Below are positions 1 through 9,592 of a DNA stretch of 64,000 nucleotides, in pieces. The number at the start of each line of letters is the position of its first letter. The stretch's first letter is position 1. The notes beneath the pieces were generated by a model, which had not been told where the DNA came from, did not search any database, and worked only from the letters and a program-made list of their open reading frames with translations. The DNA is from Anas platyrhynchos (Eukaryota; Chordata; Aves; Anseriformes; Anatidae). The stretch spans positions 3,009,501 to 3,073,500 of the forward strand of contig NC_092612.1 of assembly GCF_047663525.1 (NCBI RefSeq). Direction: 5' to 3'. A program made the position numbers and the translations under genes.

Positions 1-164
1 GGGGGCAGCCTGGGGAAGGCTCCAAGGAGGCCCCCCTGCAGCCTTCCCGTACACAAAGGGGGCTGCGAGGAACCAGGGGGGCCTTGAGGTCCCCCCCACC
101 CCAACCCAGGGCTCTGCGGGGTGCCCGGGGCACGCAGCCACAGGCGTGAGCAGGAGCTGACCCG
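1..164. other. Window edge, no gene seen
   Basis: GC-rich sequence with no splice-bounded open frame that I recognise. In other vertebrates ADAM15 lies upstream of EFNA4, but nothing here can be assigned to it. Confidence 0.5.
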
Positions 165-405
165 AGTGTGCAAACACACGGACAGGAGCTGGCCCTGGGG
201 GTGCACACGTGCAGGAGCTGCAATGTGCATAGGCACACGTGTGCAGGGGCAGCCCCCGTGCAAGCACACGCGTGTGCAGACAAGCGTGTGCAGGAGCAGC
301 CCATGTGTAAACACACATGTGTGTAAGAGCAGTCCATGTGCAGACACACGCATGCAAGACCAGCCCATGTGTGAACACACGCGTGTGCAGGAGCTGCCCC
401 GGGTG
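165..405. repeat. Minisatellite, about 31-bp CACACGTGTGCAGGAGC unit
   Basis: Imperfect tandem copies of a unit built on CACACGTGTGCAGGAGC followed by a CCCATGTG-like spacer, roughly seven or eight copies. The purine-pyrimidine alternation (CACACGTGTG) could favour Z-DNA. No coding sense is seen. Confidence 0.8.
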
Positions 406-484
406 CAGGACCAGCACTGGACCCCTCTGGGCGAGCAGCACCGGGTGCTGGTGGCCCCAGCTCCCACCGCACTTGGCTGCAGCC

Positions 485-1560
485 AGGGTGCCCCAGGCCA
501 CCGGTACCAGTGCAGGGTGGGGACCGGTTCTGGGCCCTTCTGGTCAGCACTGGTCTTGGTGCAGTCAGTACTGGGAGCACTGGGAGAGTCCGTTGGGGCT
601 GGGGGTGGGGATGCCAAGTCAGTATGGGAGGGGGCAGGCCCAGTCCCAGTCAGTACTGGGGATATTGGGCCAGTGCTGGTCAGTACCAGGGATGCCGGGC
701 CAGTGTCGGGGGCAGCAGTCCCAGTCCCAGCTGGTACTGGGGATGCTGAACCAGTGCTGGGGACGGTGGTCCCAGTCCTGATCAGTACTAGGGATGCCAG
801 GGGTGGTGTTCCCAGTCCTGGTCGGTACCGGGGATGCCAGGACGGTGCCAGGGGCAGTGGTTCCAGTCCCGACTGGTACAAGGGACACCGGGGGCAGTGG
901 TCCCAGTCCTGACTGGTACCTTGGATGCCAGGTCAGTGCCGCCTGGTTCTGGGGATGCTGGGGGCGGTGGTCCCAGTCCCAATCAGTACCGGGGATGCTG
1001 GGCCGGTACTGGGGGCTGCAGTCCCAGTCCCAGCTAGTACTGGGGATGCTGGGCCGGTGCCTGTTGGTACTGGGGACAGTGGTCCCAGTCCTGATCAGTA
1101 CTGGAGATGCCAGGGGTGGCGGTCCTGGTCCTGGTTGGTACTGGGGATGCTGGACTGGTGCCAGTCGGTACTGGGGATGCTGGGGGCGGTGGTCCCAGTC
1201 CCAGTCGGTACTGGGGATGCTGGGCCAGTGCCAGGCAGTACCGGGGATGCCAGGTCAGTGCTGGGGGCAGTGGTCCCAGTCCCGATTGGTACTGGGGACA
1301 CTGGGGGTGGCAGTCCCAGTCCCAGTCGGTACTGGGGATGCTGTGCCGGTGTCGGGGACGGTGGTCCCAGTGCCAGTCGGTACCGGGGATGCTGGGCCAG
1401 TCCCGGTCGGTACCGGGGACGCCAGGCCGGTGCCATAGGCAGTGGTCCCAGTGCCAGTCGGTACCGGGGATGCCGGGGACGGTGGTCCCAGCCCCGGTCG
1501 GTTCCGGGGATGCCGTGCCGGTGCCGGTCGGTACCGGGGATGCCGTGCCGGTGGCGGGGT
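485..1560. repeat. Long degenerate minisatellite upstream of EFNA4
   Basis: About 1.1 kb of tandem repeats mixing about 30-bp and 40-bp units. All share the core GGTACTGGGGATGCTGGG with variable GGTCCCAGTCCCAGTC segments. Because the unit lacks stop codons, several frames on both strands stay open across it. The translations are just repeated short peptides and I do not regard any as genes. The array ends about 200 bp before the EFNA4 start codon. Confidence 0.9.
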
Positions 1561-1758
1561 GCCGGTGCCGCCCCCCCCTCTCCAAAGGGTTAATGGCACT
1601 CGGGGAAGTTGCCGGGCGGCGGCGCAGCGCGGATTGGCCCGAAGTTGTCGGGGCGGGGCGGGCCTGGCCGGGCCGGGCCGTGCCGTGCCGGGCCGCCCCC
1701 GGCCCCCGCCCCCGGCCGCCGCCGCCGCCGCCGCCCCCCGCCCGCCGCCGGCGGAGCC
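1561..1758 (+). promoter_or_regulatory. EFNA4: CpG-rich EFNA4 promoter and 5' UTR region
   Basis: Very CpG-dense sequence with GGGGCGG and GGCCGGGCC boxes and no TATA element, running directly into the EFNA4 start codon and continuing into intron 1 to about 2110. This is the look of a TATA-less CpG-island promoter. The transcription start cannot be placed by eye. Confidence 0.6.
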
Positions 1759-4700
1759 ATGCGCCCCGCGCCGCTGCTCGGGCTCCTGCTCTGGGCGCCG
1801 CTGCTCTGGGCACCGCCGCCGCCGGTGCGCGGCCTCCGACACGGCGTCCACTGGAACGGGAGCAACCCCAGGTAGCGCCGCCGCACCGGGGCGGCCCGGG
1901 CCGCCCGCCTTTGTGTGCGCCGGGCAGCGCGGCCGAGCCCGGGCGAGGCACCGGGAGCGGCACCGGGAGCGCCACCGGGAGCGGCACCGGCCCCGAGCCC
2001 GCGCGGCGCCGCCGCTGCTCGGCACCTGGGCGCGGGGCCGCGCCGACGGGAGGGGCGCGGGACCGGGGCGGCGGGACCCCAGGGCGAGGCGGAGCCGGTG
2101 GGCACCGAGCCACACCGGGCATCCCCGCTGGGCGCCGAGCCCCGGCTGGCACCGAGCCGCTCAGTCCTTCGGGCGGCACCGAGCCACCGGGCACCTCGGG
2201 GTGCCACCGAGCCCCGGGCACCTCCAGTGCCACCAAGACCCAGGTGGCACCGAGCCATCGGGCACCTCTGGTGGCACCGGGCACTCCCAGGTGACAGCAA
2301 GCCTTTGGGCACCACCGGCTGACGCCGAGCCCTGGGTGCTACCAAGCCCGTGGGCACCCCTGGGTGGCACCGTGCCCCCGGTGGCGTTGGGCATCCTATG
2401 CTGGCACCGAGCCCCTGGTGGCAGCGAGCCCTGGGTGTCCCCAGCCTGCCAGCCACCCCTGGGCAGCACCAAGCCCCCCACCCTCGGTGGGGCATCCTCA
2501 GGTGGCACCAAACTGGTCACCGGCTCTGGGCATCGTGCTGGTGGGCGCAGAGCCCGGCATCGCCCCCCTGGCCGGGGGTGCCGCCCGCGTCTCTGCCATC
2601 ATCCCTGGGCTGGGGTCCAGCCCCGTGCTCGCCTCAAACCCATCTCCCCCTCCCGGCCTCCTCCATTTTAGGCAGTTCCAGGCTCGGGGCTGCTCTGGGC
2701 ACTGGAGGAGGGGAGAGTGCAGGGGGCAGGGTCAGAGCGCTGCGCGGGGGGCCCTGGGGCCGCGCTGCCCCGTGGGGGGCTCCAGCCTGTGGAGCCAGGT
2801 TGGGGCAGGTGGGCGCACACCGGGGCAGGGTTTGGGGCACCAATTTGGGTATGGGGAGCTGTGGATGCAGGAGGTGGGCACCAAATCCCACAGGCACCCC
2901 GTGATGGAGGAGGGGGGTTGCTCAGCACGGGGTTGGGGTGCTGGGCGCCCATCTGTAGGGTCAGGGTGTGCGCCCTGGCCCCCGGGAGCCCTCAGCCCTG
3001 CCTGGGCTCGTCCTGGCCAGCGTAGCCCAGCGGGAGCAGCCCGGCTGATGCTCTGAGTCAGCTGGGGGCCCACGCCTGGTCCTGTCCTCGAAGAGCCCCC
3101 GGCTTGGGGGGGTGCTCACAGAGGCCTGAGCCTCCCAGCCCCGACAGCGCTGCCGGCCCGGTGATTAATGCGCCAGGCTCTGCCACAGCTGCCAAAAATC
3201 TGAGCCTGGTGTAAACACTGCCCCGGCCGGGCACTGGGGCAGGAGGAGGGGGGCCCTGCTGGCCGGGGGGGGCTCCCCGCTGACCCTGCTGGGCCAGAAG
3301 TGGCCCCAGAGATGGGGCAGCACCACTGGGTTGGCTGCAGCAAGTGGGAGATGGGACCTCTGGGCTGTGCTGGTCCCCACATCCATCCCACCCCGTCAGG
3401 CTGGTAAAGGGTGCGGGGCAGCACCCGCTCCCAGGTGCTGGCTCCACGTCCCCATCCTTGTCCCCAGGAGTCCCCCGTCCCACCACGGCTCTGCCAGCAC
3501 AGCCAGGGCTCTGCCTGCTGCCAGCTCGACGCCCAGCCCCGGGCTTGCCCCGGTTGCAGCAGGATCTGGCCGGGGGGAGACGTGGGTGCAGGGTGGGGGC
3601 TGCCACCCTGCTGGGGTGGGGATGGGGAGAGGGGCTCCTGCTGCATCTCCCGCCCCGGGCTGGCAGGACCGAGCGTGTGCACACGTGTGTGCGTGTCTGC
3701 ATGTGTGTGTGCACACGTGTGTGTGTCTGCAGAGGTGTCTGCTCCACCCTGGCCTGGCTGCACAAGCTGTTTGCACAGGCGTGAGCTCATGCCGCGTCGC
3801 TGCGTGCCTGCCTGCGCAGGTACCTGGGCTGTGCCCCCTCCCCTGCCCGGCCCCGGGCTGGGTTTGCACAGCTGGGGGAGCCTCTCTTTGGGGACAGAGC
3901 CCCCCCCCCCGCCAATGCCGCCAGCTGCCCCATTGCAGGGCCAGCAGCACTCGGGGCCACCCCCCGTCGGGGTGTCACCGCCGATCAGCGCTGGGGGCCG
4001 TGAGGCTGCTGCCTGGGGCGAGGGGCTTTGTGCCCCGGCCCCTGGCCCCGGCCCGCGTGGTCGGGTTCCTGCGGGCCAGCCCCGGCCCCCCAGCTGCAGC
4101 CGCTGAGCCCATTCAGCTCCATCGGGCTGCAGCTAATCGGAGCTGATGCCTGTTTGTTTGGAGAGGCCGGGTGCCCGGTAGCTGTTTCAACAAAAGCCTG
4201 GCCACCCGCTCTGCCGGGGCGAGGAGTGGGGCCGAGCGGAGCAGCACGGGGTGGGGGGCGTCTCTCCCTGGTGGACCCCCTGGTGCCCACTCCCCAGCTC
4301 CCCCCCCCTGCCCGGCAGGTTCCTGCGGGACGACTACACCATCCAGGTGTCCATCAATGACTACCTGGACATCTACTGCCCGCACTACGAGGGGGCTGTG
4401 CCCGCCGGCCGGGCAGAGACGTTCACGCTCTTCATGGTGGACCGGGAGGGCTACCGCGGCTGCTACGAGACCCCCGGGGCCTTCAAACGCTGGGAGTGCA
4501 ACCAGCCCCAAGCGCCCTTCGGGCCCGTCCGCTTCTCGGAGAAGATCCAGCGCTTCACCCCCTTCTCGCTCGGCTTCGAGTTCCAGCCGGGGGAGACCTA
4601 CTACTACATCTGTGAGTGCCCGTGATGGGGGCTGGGGGCACCCCCAGGGCTCTGGGGGCACCCGGGTTGGGGTGCGTGGGGGCTGGCGTGTGCTGGGGGC

Positions 4701-5887
4701 TGCATGCGATTGTAGCGGGGTGCAGCCGGGCTTGGGGTGCACCGGGGGGCTGGCTTCCCCCAGGGCTGGGGTGCCTGGGGGGGTCCCAGCTGTGCCTGGG
4801 TGCAAATGGGGTTGTGGCGCATGGGAGGTGGGGGTGCAATGGGTCGGGGTGCACTGGGGGTCTGGGTGCAGTGGGTGGGGGTCTGGCTGCACCCATACAA
4901 CCAGGACTGGGGCACATGGGGAGGTTGGGGTGTAGCAGTGGTCTGCTTGGAACTGGGGTTGGAGCATGCTGGGGGGCAGGATGCAATCGGGGTTGGGGAG
5001 AAATTTTGGGGGAGGGGGTGTCTGAATGCGCCCGGGGTCTGGATGTGATCAGGACTGGGGCACACGGGAGGGTGCAGCGATTGCACCTGGGGGTGTGCAT
5101 GCAACCGGGGCTGGGGGGGCTCCGGCTGTACCCAGAGCTCTGGCTGCGTGAGGGCTCAGGGCATGGGGGGGGGGTCTGGGTGCCCCCATGGTGGGGGTGC
5201 ACCATGACTTCGGATGCAGCCAGAGGTGCGGGAGGGGTGTGGGAGGCGTCTGGGCACCCCGGGGGCGAGGCGCACAGAGAAGTGGGGCTGTGCGCGGGGG
5301 TCTGGATGGTGGGGGGGGGGGATTCACGCCCCTCATTCCGCCGGGAGGGGGCGCGCCAGGCCCGGCTCTGGCCCGGCCCGGCCCGTCGGGGAGCCCCGGG
5401 GCTCCCGTCCAGGGTGGCGGTACCGGTGCCGGTGCCGGTGCCCGCGGCAGCTGCTGACCCCCCCTCTGCCCAGCCGTGCCCAGCCCCGAGAGCGCCGGGC
5501 GCTGCCTGAAGCTGCGCGTCTCCGTCTGCTGCAGAGCCACCAGTGAGTCCGCGGGGGGGCTGCTGGGGGGCACTGGTTTGCACTGGGGCTCGGGGGGGTG
5601 CGCACTGGTGCCGGGGGGCACCGGCTCTCTGACACCCTCTGGGTTTGTTCCAGCGCCGGAGCCGGTGACGGAGGTCCCCAATTCCCAGCCCCGCGGGCGA
5701 GGGGTCCCTGATGGTGAGTATGAGGTGGGGTTGGGGTGGGGGCCCCCCAGGCTGCCTCACGCTGACCTCTGCTCCTGCTCCTGCCCCTGCAGACGCGGGG
5801 ACGCCCCGGGACACCGCGGCCCCGGCCCTGCCGCAGCGCCGTGCCCAGTGCCTGGCTCTTACGCTCCTCGCCCTGCTCTGGATCTGA
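1759..5887 (+). CDS. EFNA4: Ephrin-A4, five coding exons
   Basis: Exons 1759..1871, 4319..4611, 5474..5542, 5654..5713, 5793..5887 join to 630 nt (209 residues; the human protein is about 201). All junctions are GT-AG with phases 2,1,1,1. Product: GPI-anchored ligand for EphA receptors in contact-dependent signalling. Residues 1-26 form the signal peptide. The mature start [13 protein letters not shown] carries an N-glycosylation site at N33. Exon 2 gives the ephrin receptor-binding fold ([43 protein letters not shown]). Exon 3 ([20 protein letters not shown]) matches the EFNA4-specific hinge of mammals, which decides the paralogue. The last exon ends in the hydrophobic GPI signal [12 protein letters not shown]. 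The start is the only ATG before a leader. Exons 3 and 4 are multiples of three, so skipping them keeps frame. Confidence 0.93.
2095..2540. repeat. Degenerate minisatellite in EFNA4 intron 1
   Basis: Repeats of a unit like GGCACCGAGCCCCTGGGCAC, roughly 26-30 bp, diverged between copies. They lie inside the 2.4-kb first intron (1872-4318). The rest of that intron is GC-rich with no recognisable exon. Confidence 0.75.
3675..3733. repeat. GT-rich microsatellite, EFNA4 intron 1
   Basis: Interrupted GTGT/GCACACGTGTG sequence of about 60 bp with alternating purine-pyrimidine character. Confidence 0.8.
4620..5260. repeat. G-rich degenerate repeats, EFNA4 intron 2
   Basis: Most of intron 2 (4612-5473) is built of loosely repeated GGGGTGCACCTGGGGGTCTGG-like blocks 20-40 bp long. 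No coding feature is seen. Confidence 0.6.
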
Positions 5888-6535
5888 CCCCGCGGCGCTG
5901 CCCGTGGCGGGGACACGGGCTCCTCCGCCACGCTGGCCGCTTGCGAACGTTTTTCTCCTGCCACTGTCCCACCGAGCCCGTGGGGCAGCCCTGGGTCACA
6001 ACTCTCCTGCCAACCCCCTGCCGAGCTGAGCTGGGGGCCAGGGGCTCCCGGCTGGAAGGTGAGGGGGTCCCGGGGGTCTCCCTGGTCCAGGCAGCTCCGC
6101 AGCCCCTGGAGCTGCGCCCCTCGGCTGTGCCACGGCGTCTCCTGACGGCGCTTTCTCCTTCCTAGGGGCATTGCTTCCCTGCCAGCATCCCCGCGTGCCG
6201 GCCCCGACAGCCGCCCTGCCCCGGCGCTGTGGGCTCCCTGCAGCTCCTTGGACGCCTGCTCTGTCCCAGGGCCGTCTCCTCATCTTGTGCCTTCCCCCAT
6301 GGACCCCCTGCTGCGGGGGGCCGGGGACCCCCAAGCCCTGGAGCAGGGCGACAGCTCCTCCGGGCGCTGGATGGAGGCAGGCGCCCGGCCCCTCCGCTCG
6401 CCTTGTCCTCCAGCGAGGACACCGATCTGTCTTCTGCGAAGACGCCCTCCTCCTCCGTGCGGTTCCAGTCCGTACGGTTTGGTTTTAACCCCTGGTAGTG
6501 ACTGAGCCGAGTAATACAGTATTTGCAAGACCGCC
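5888..6535 (+). other. EFNA4: Probable EFNA4 3' UTR
   Basis: Sequence after the stop codon up to a possible variant poly(A) signal AATACA at 6513-6518. No AATAAA is present nearby. A GTGAGG donor-like site at 6059 and a TTTCTCCTTCCTAG acceptor-like site at 6152-6165 could allow an intron or alternative 3' end here, as alternative 3' ends are known for mammalian EFNA4. Inference only. Confidence 0.45.
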
Positions 6536-6637
6536 GTGCCCTCGGGCTCTGCGCCGCGGTCCCTGTCCCCGCGGGGTGCTGGGGTGTCCGCCTCGCAGCC
6601 TTCGCCGCAACCTTTCAGGCTGGGGGGGGAGGGGGGG

Positions 6638-6720
6638 ACTTTAATTGCAGCGATTGATATTGAGACATCAGCTCATGTGACGGGGAGAGCTTTAATTACA
6701 GATCAGCCGCCTGCAATTAG
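6638..6720. promoter_or_regulatory. AT-rich non-coding island (candidate conserved element)
   Basis: AT-rich sequence with TTTAATTGCAG, GATTGATATTGAGACATCAG and CTTTAATTACAG in a GC-rich setting. It contains homeodomain-type TAATT cores. The contrast with the flanks suggests selection on a regulatory element. No alignment was possible. Confidence 0.4.
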
Positions 6721-8304
6721 TGCCGGGTGGCAGGGCCCGGCGCCGGCACTTGCAGAGGGGCAGGGGCGAGGGGGTGGCAGAGCGGGGGTCGCTCACCCAC
6801 GGCTCCAGCCTGAGCACGCTGGCCCTGATCCCTGCTCTTAGCCGGGCTCAGACGCTGGTCCTTGGCCTGTCCGTACCCATCCTGTGCCCCCCCCAGCCCT
6901 GCAGCAGCACCTGGGGGGCCAGCACGCTGCTGCCATCCGCTCCCTGCAGCGCCCAGGCAGGAGCAGCGCTCACGTATGCCCTGCAAAAAGCCCATGAAAT
7001 GGATTTATCCCCGGGAGCCGGCGCCCTCCTCGCAGCGCAGCTCTACCCGGCATTAACGGGGGCCCCCCCCTCGCCCTGCGCTTAAATGAGGCAATTAGGC
7101 TCTGCCGTGCGAGGCGGGGGGCTGCGTGCGGCTGCGGAGCCCTGCAGCAGCCCCTGCACACAGCCATGGAGCCCTCCCCACCCCGCTCTGGGGGGGCCAC
7201 CCCTCTGCTGGAGCACCCATGGGGGATTTCTTGGCACGGAGGGGCCCAGCACCACACCAGCAGCATCCTGGGCGAGCGGCGCTCAGGGAGGCAGCGGGAT
7301 GCAGCTCCTGTCCCCCCCCCCCCCAATGTGGGGCTGAACCCAAGGCTGGGGGGTGCCTGGGGGCAGCCGGGCCCCGCCACCCCCCTTCCCGGCGCAGGCG
7401 TTGCGTTGCGGCCGCCTGCCGCAGTGGTGCCGGGCACGTCAGACAGGTTTTATGGCTTCTGGAGAGAAACTGCTGGGCGAGAGGCTGAGCGAAAGCAGCG
7501 GCCGCCGCCGCGCCCCTCCCTGCAGCCGCTGCGCCCGCCGCACCCTGCGCCAGGGGGGCCCCCGCGCCCCCACCCCGAGGCTCGGTGGGGCAATGGGGCC
7601 TGGCTTCCGTGCCATGGGGACGGGGGGGCTGGAGGACCCCCCCATGTGGGGATGCTGGGGGGGCTGTGCCCTGTGGGAATCCCCTTGCAGAGGTGCTGCG
7701 GGTGGGGTGTGTGCCAAGAGACCCCCCTCAGCGTGGGGGTAGGGGGGAGGGGGATGCCCCGAGGACCCCCTGTGTGGGGATGCCAGGGGCTGTGAGCCCT
7801 AAGCCCCCTCCCTGTGTGGTTGCTGGAGGATTTGTACTTTAAGGCACCCAATGTGGTGGTGCTGGGAGGGGGGGGCCTGTACCCCAAGGGACCTGAAATG
7901 GGGATGCTGGTCAGGGAAATGCCCCAAGAGACCCCCCCCATGAGGGCATGCTGGGGGTACTCTGCCCTCTGGGACCCCCATGCAGGGGTGCCATGTCCCG
8001 GGGGAACCCGTGCGGGGATGCTGGGGGGGTCTGTGCCCTGCAGCACCCCAACGGGGGGATGGTGGTGTCTGTGCCCCAAAGGACCCCTGCGCAGGGATGC
8101 TGGGGTCTGTGCCCCCCCCCCCAGGACAGCCCATCTCCAACCCAGCACCCCAACCCCAACCCACTGGGACTTCCCTGGGCGATGCCAGGGGGTCCTTGTG
8201 GCCCCAGGGGGACACCCCCCAGTGGGTCCCGTGCCCCACACCCCTGAGTGGTGGGGCCCTGTCCTTGAGCGGGGGTTGCTTGGTATGCTGGAGCCACCGC
8301 CGGC
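6721..8304. other. EFNA4-EFNA3 intergenic, part 1; degenerate tandem repeats at about 7590-8250
   Basis: No gene seen. From about 7590 to 8250 the sequence repeats a GGGATGCTGGGGGTCTGTGC / CCCCAAGAGACCCCC theme with a period of about 60-75 bp, heavily diverged. Long open frames on both strands here are products of GC bias and the repeat. Confidence 0.6.
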
Positions 8305-8472
8305 TTCAAATCCCATCGACTTCCAATGAGCAATGCCATCAATAAAAGCTAATTGATGGCACGGCCGCTCCAAATCAGATTCCCCGTCCCCTGAATCGAA
8401 TTGATGGCTCCGCGCCCCGCAGCCAGCCGCGGCAGAAATTGAATCTATTAAAGGAATAGGCTCCATTATCCC
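8305..8472. promoter_or_regulatory. AT-rich non-coding island (candidate conserved element)
   Basis: About 170 bp with CAATAAAAGCTAATTGATGG, CGAATTGATGGCTCC and TTGAATCTATTAAAGGAATAGG. The motif AATTGATGG occurs twice. It sits in otherwise more than 70 percent GC sequence. The AATAAA inside it is not next to any gene end. Confidence 0.45.
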
Positions 8473-9321
8473 TTCCCTTCCGTCTCGCAACCCCCCCGCC
8501 CCAGGGCTCCCTCCAAATGCCAGCCCCCCCCCTGCCACCCACACCCGTGCCAGCCGGGATATTTGGGTGCCAGGGTCCCACGTGGGGAGGGTGAGCAGGG
8601 CTGTGGGGTGAGGGTGCCCCACGCGCTGCCTGGGTCCTGCTCCCCCTGCTCCAGCCCGTGGGGTACCGGGGCTGGTGCTTGGGGTGGATCTGCACACCCT
8701 GAGGCCCATAGGACAGGGGATGTGGGGTGCGCATTGGGACGGCTCCAGGACCAACCTCGGGGCCCTGTGGTGCTCCCTGGCTGGGCGGCAGTGCCACAGC
8801 CCCGCTGCGAGGAACTTGGCTCCAGGGGGGGCAGCGTCCTGGGTGCTCCCACCCAGCCTCCGGGACAGGAGACCCCGCGCACCCCTCGCCAGCTTGGGAG
8901 GGGGCCAAGCACTGCAGCTATCCGGAGGGGGGGCAGCAGCAGGGCTCACAGGGCTGGAAGTGGGGCCAGGCAGCACCCCAAAGGCATCAAAGGGAAGAGC
9001 ATGCTCCCCCCCCCAAGCATACAGGGGGCTCATCCCTGCCGGTCTCCCATGGGCGCAGGGCAGTGGCTGCAGACCCCACCCCAGGAGCTGCTGAGAGCAT
9101 CCTGGAGATGGGAAATGGCTCCGTGTCACCATGGAAACGGGGCCACCGGATTGCCATGCCGAGGGGACGGGCACGTGCGGAGCCCCGTGGAGCGCAGCAC
9201 GGGGGCAAGCCGGGCACCGAGCACCGGGCACCAGCCCCGTGCCCCCAGCTGCCACCTCCCCAGCACCCTTTGGCCACGCCACAGAGCCCATCTCCTGCTC
9301 CTGCATCACCCACCCCACCAA

Positions 9322-9417
9322 GATGCCACCCCAGCAGGATGCCACCCCAGCAGGATGTCACCCCGGCAGGATGCCACCCGGGCAGGACGTCCCCCTGGCA
9401 CGACGCTGCTCCAGCTG
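9322..9417. repeat. 16-bp tandem repeat, six copies
   Basis: Six head-to-tail copies of GATGCCACCCCAGCAG, the first two identical and the last two decaying. It is a regular 16-bp array with no indels. Confidence 0.85.
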
Positions 9418-9495
9418 GGCAGCCCGGCACCGCTGCAGCCGGGTGCTCAGTGCTGGGCACGCGGGGCTGGAGCCGGCTGTTCCCCGAGCAGCCGA

Positions 9496-9592
9496 ACGAT
9501 GATGCGCATCGTCAAGGTTATAATTTAGCAAAACACTCAGCAGGGGCTTTGGAGGGAGCCGGCCCGCGCCAGCTAATTATCCAGAGCCGCAC
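9496..9592. promoter_or_regulatory. AT-rich non-coding island (candidate conserved element)
   Basis: Contains GATGATGCGCATCGTCAAGG, a near-palindrome around GATGCGCATC, then TTATAATTTAGC and GCTAATTATCC. This looks like a short regulatory element, not coding. Confidence 0.4.

Noticed and set aside
1-1758. A 3' end of ADAM15 upstream of EFNA4
   Set aside because: Expected from synteny but no matching exon or poly(A) signal is visible before EFNA4 in this window.
121-2284. Several 200-400-codon open frames on both strands over the EFNA4 upstream minisatellite and CpG island
   Set aside because: They are stop-free only because the repeat unit and the GC bias lack stops. Translations are short peptide repeats with no splice signals or family resemblance.
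8341-8346. AATAAA as a poly(A) signal
   Set aside because: It lies inside an AT-rich island with no upstream gene on that strand within reach.
7450-9345. 631-codon minus-strand open frame
   Set aside because: It covers degenerate repeats and an AT island, has Pro/Gly/Ala-biased composition, no domain and no exon borders. It is a GC-bias artefact.
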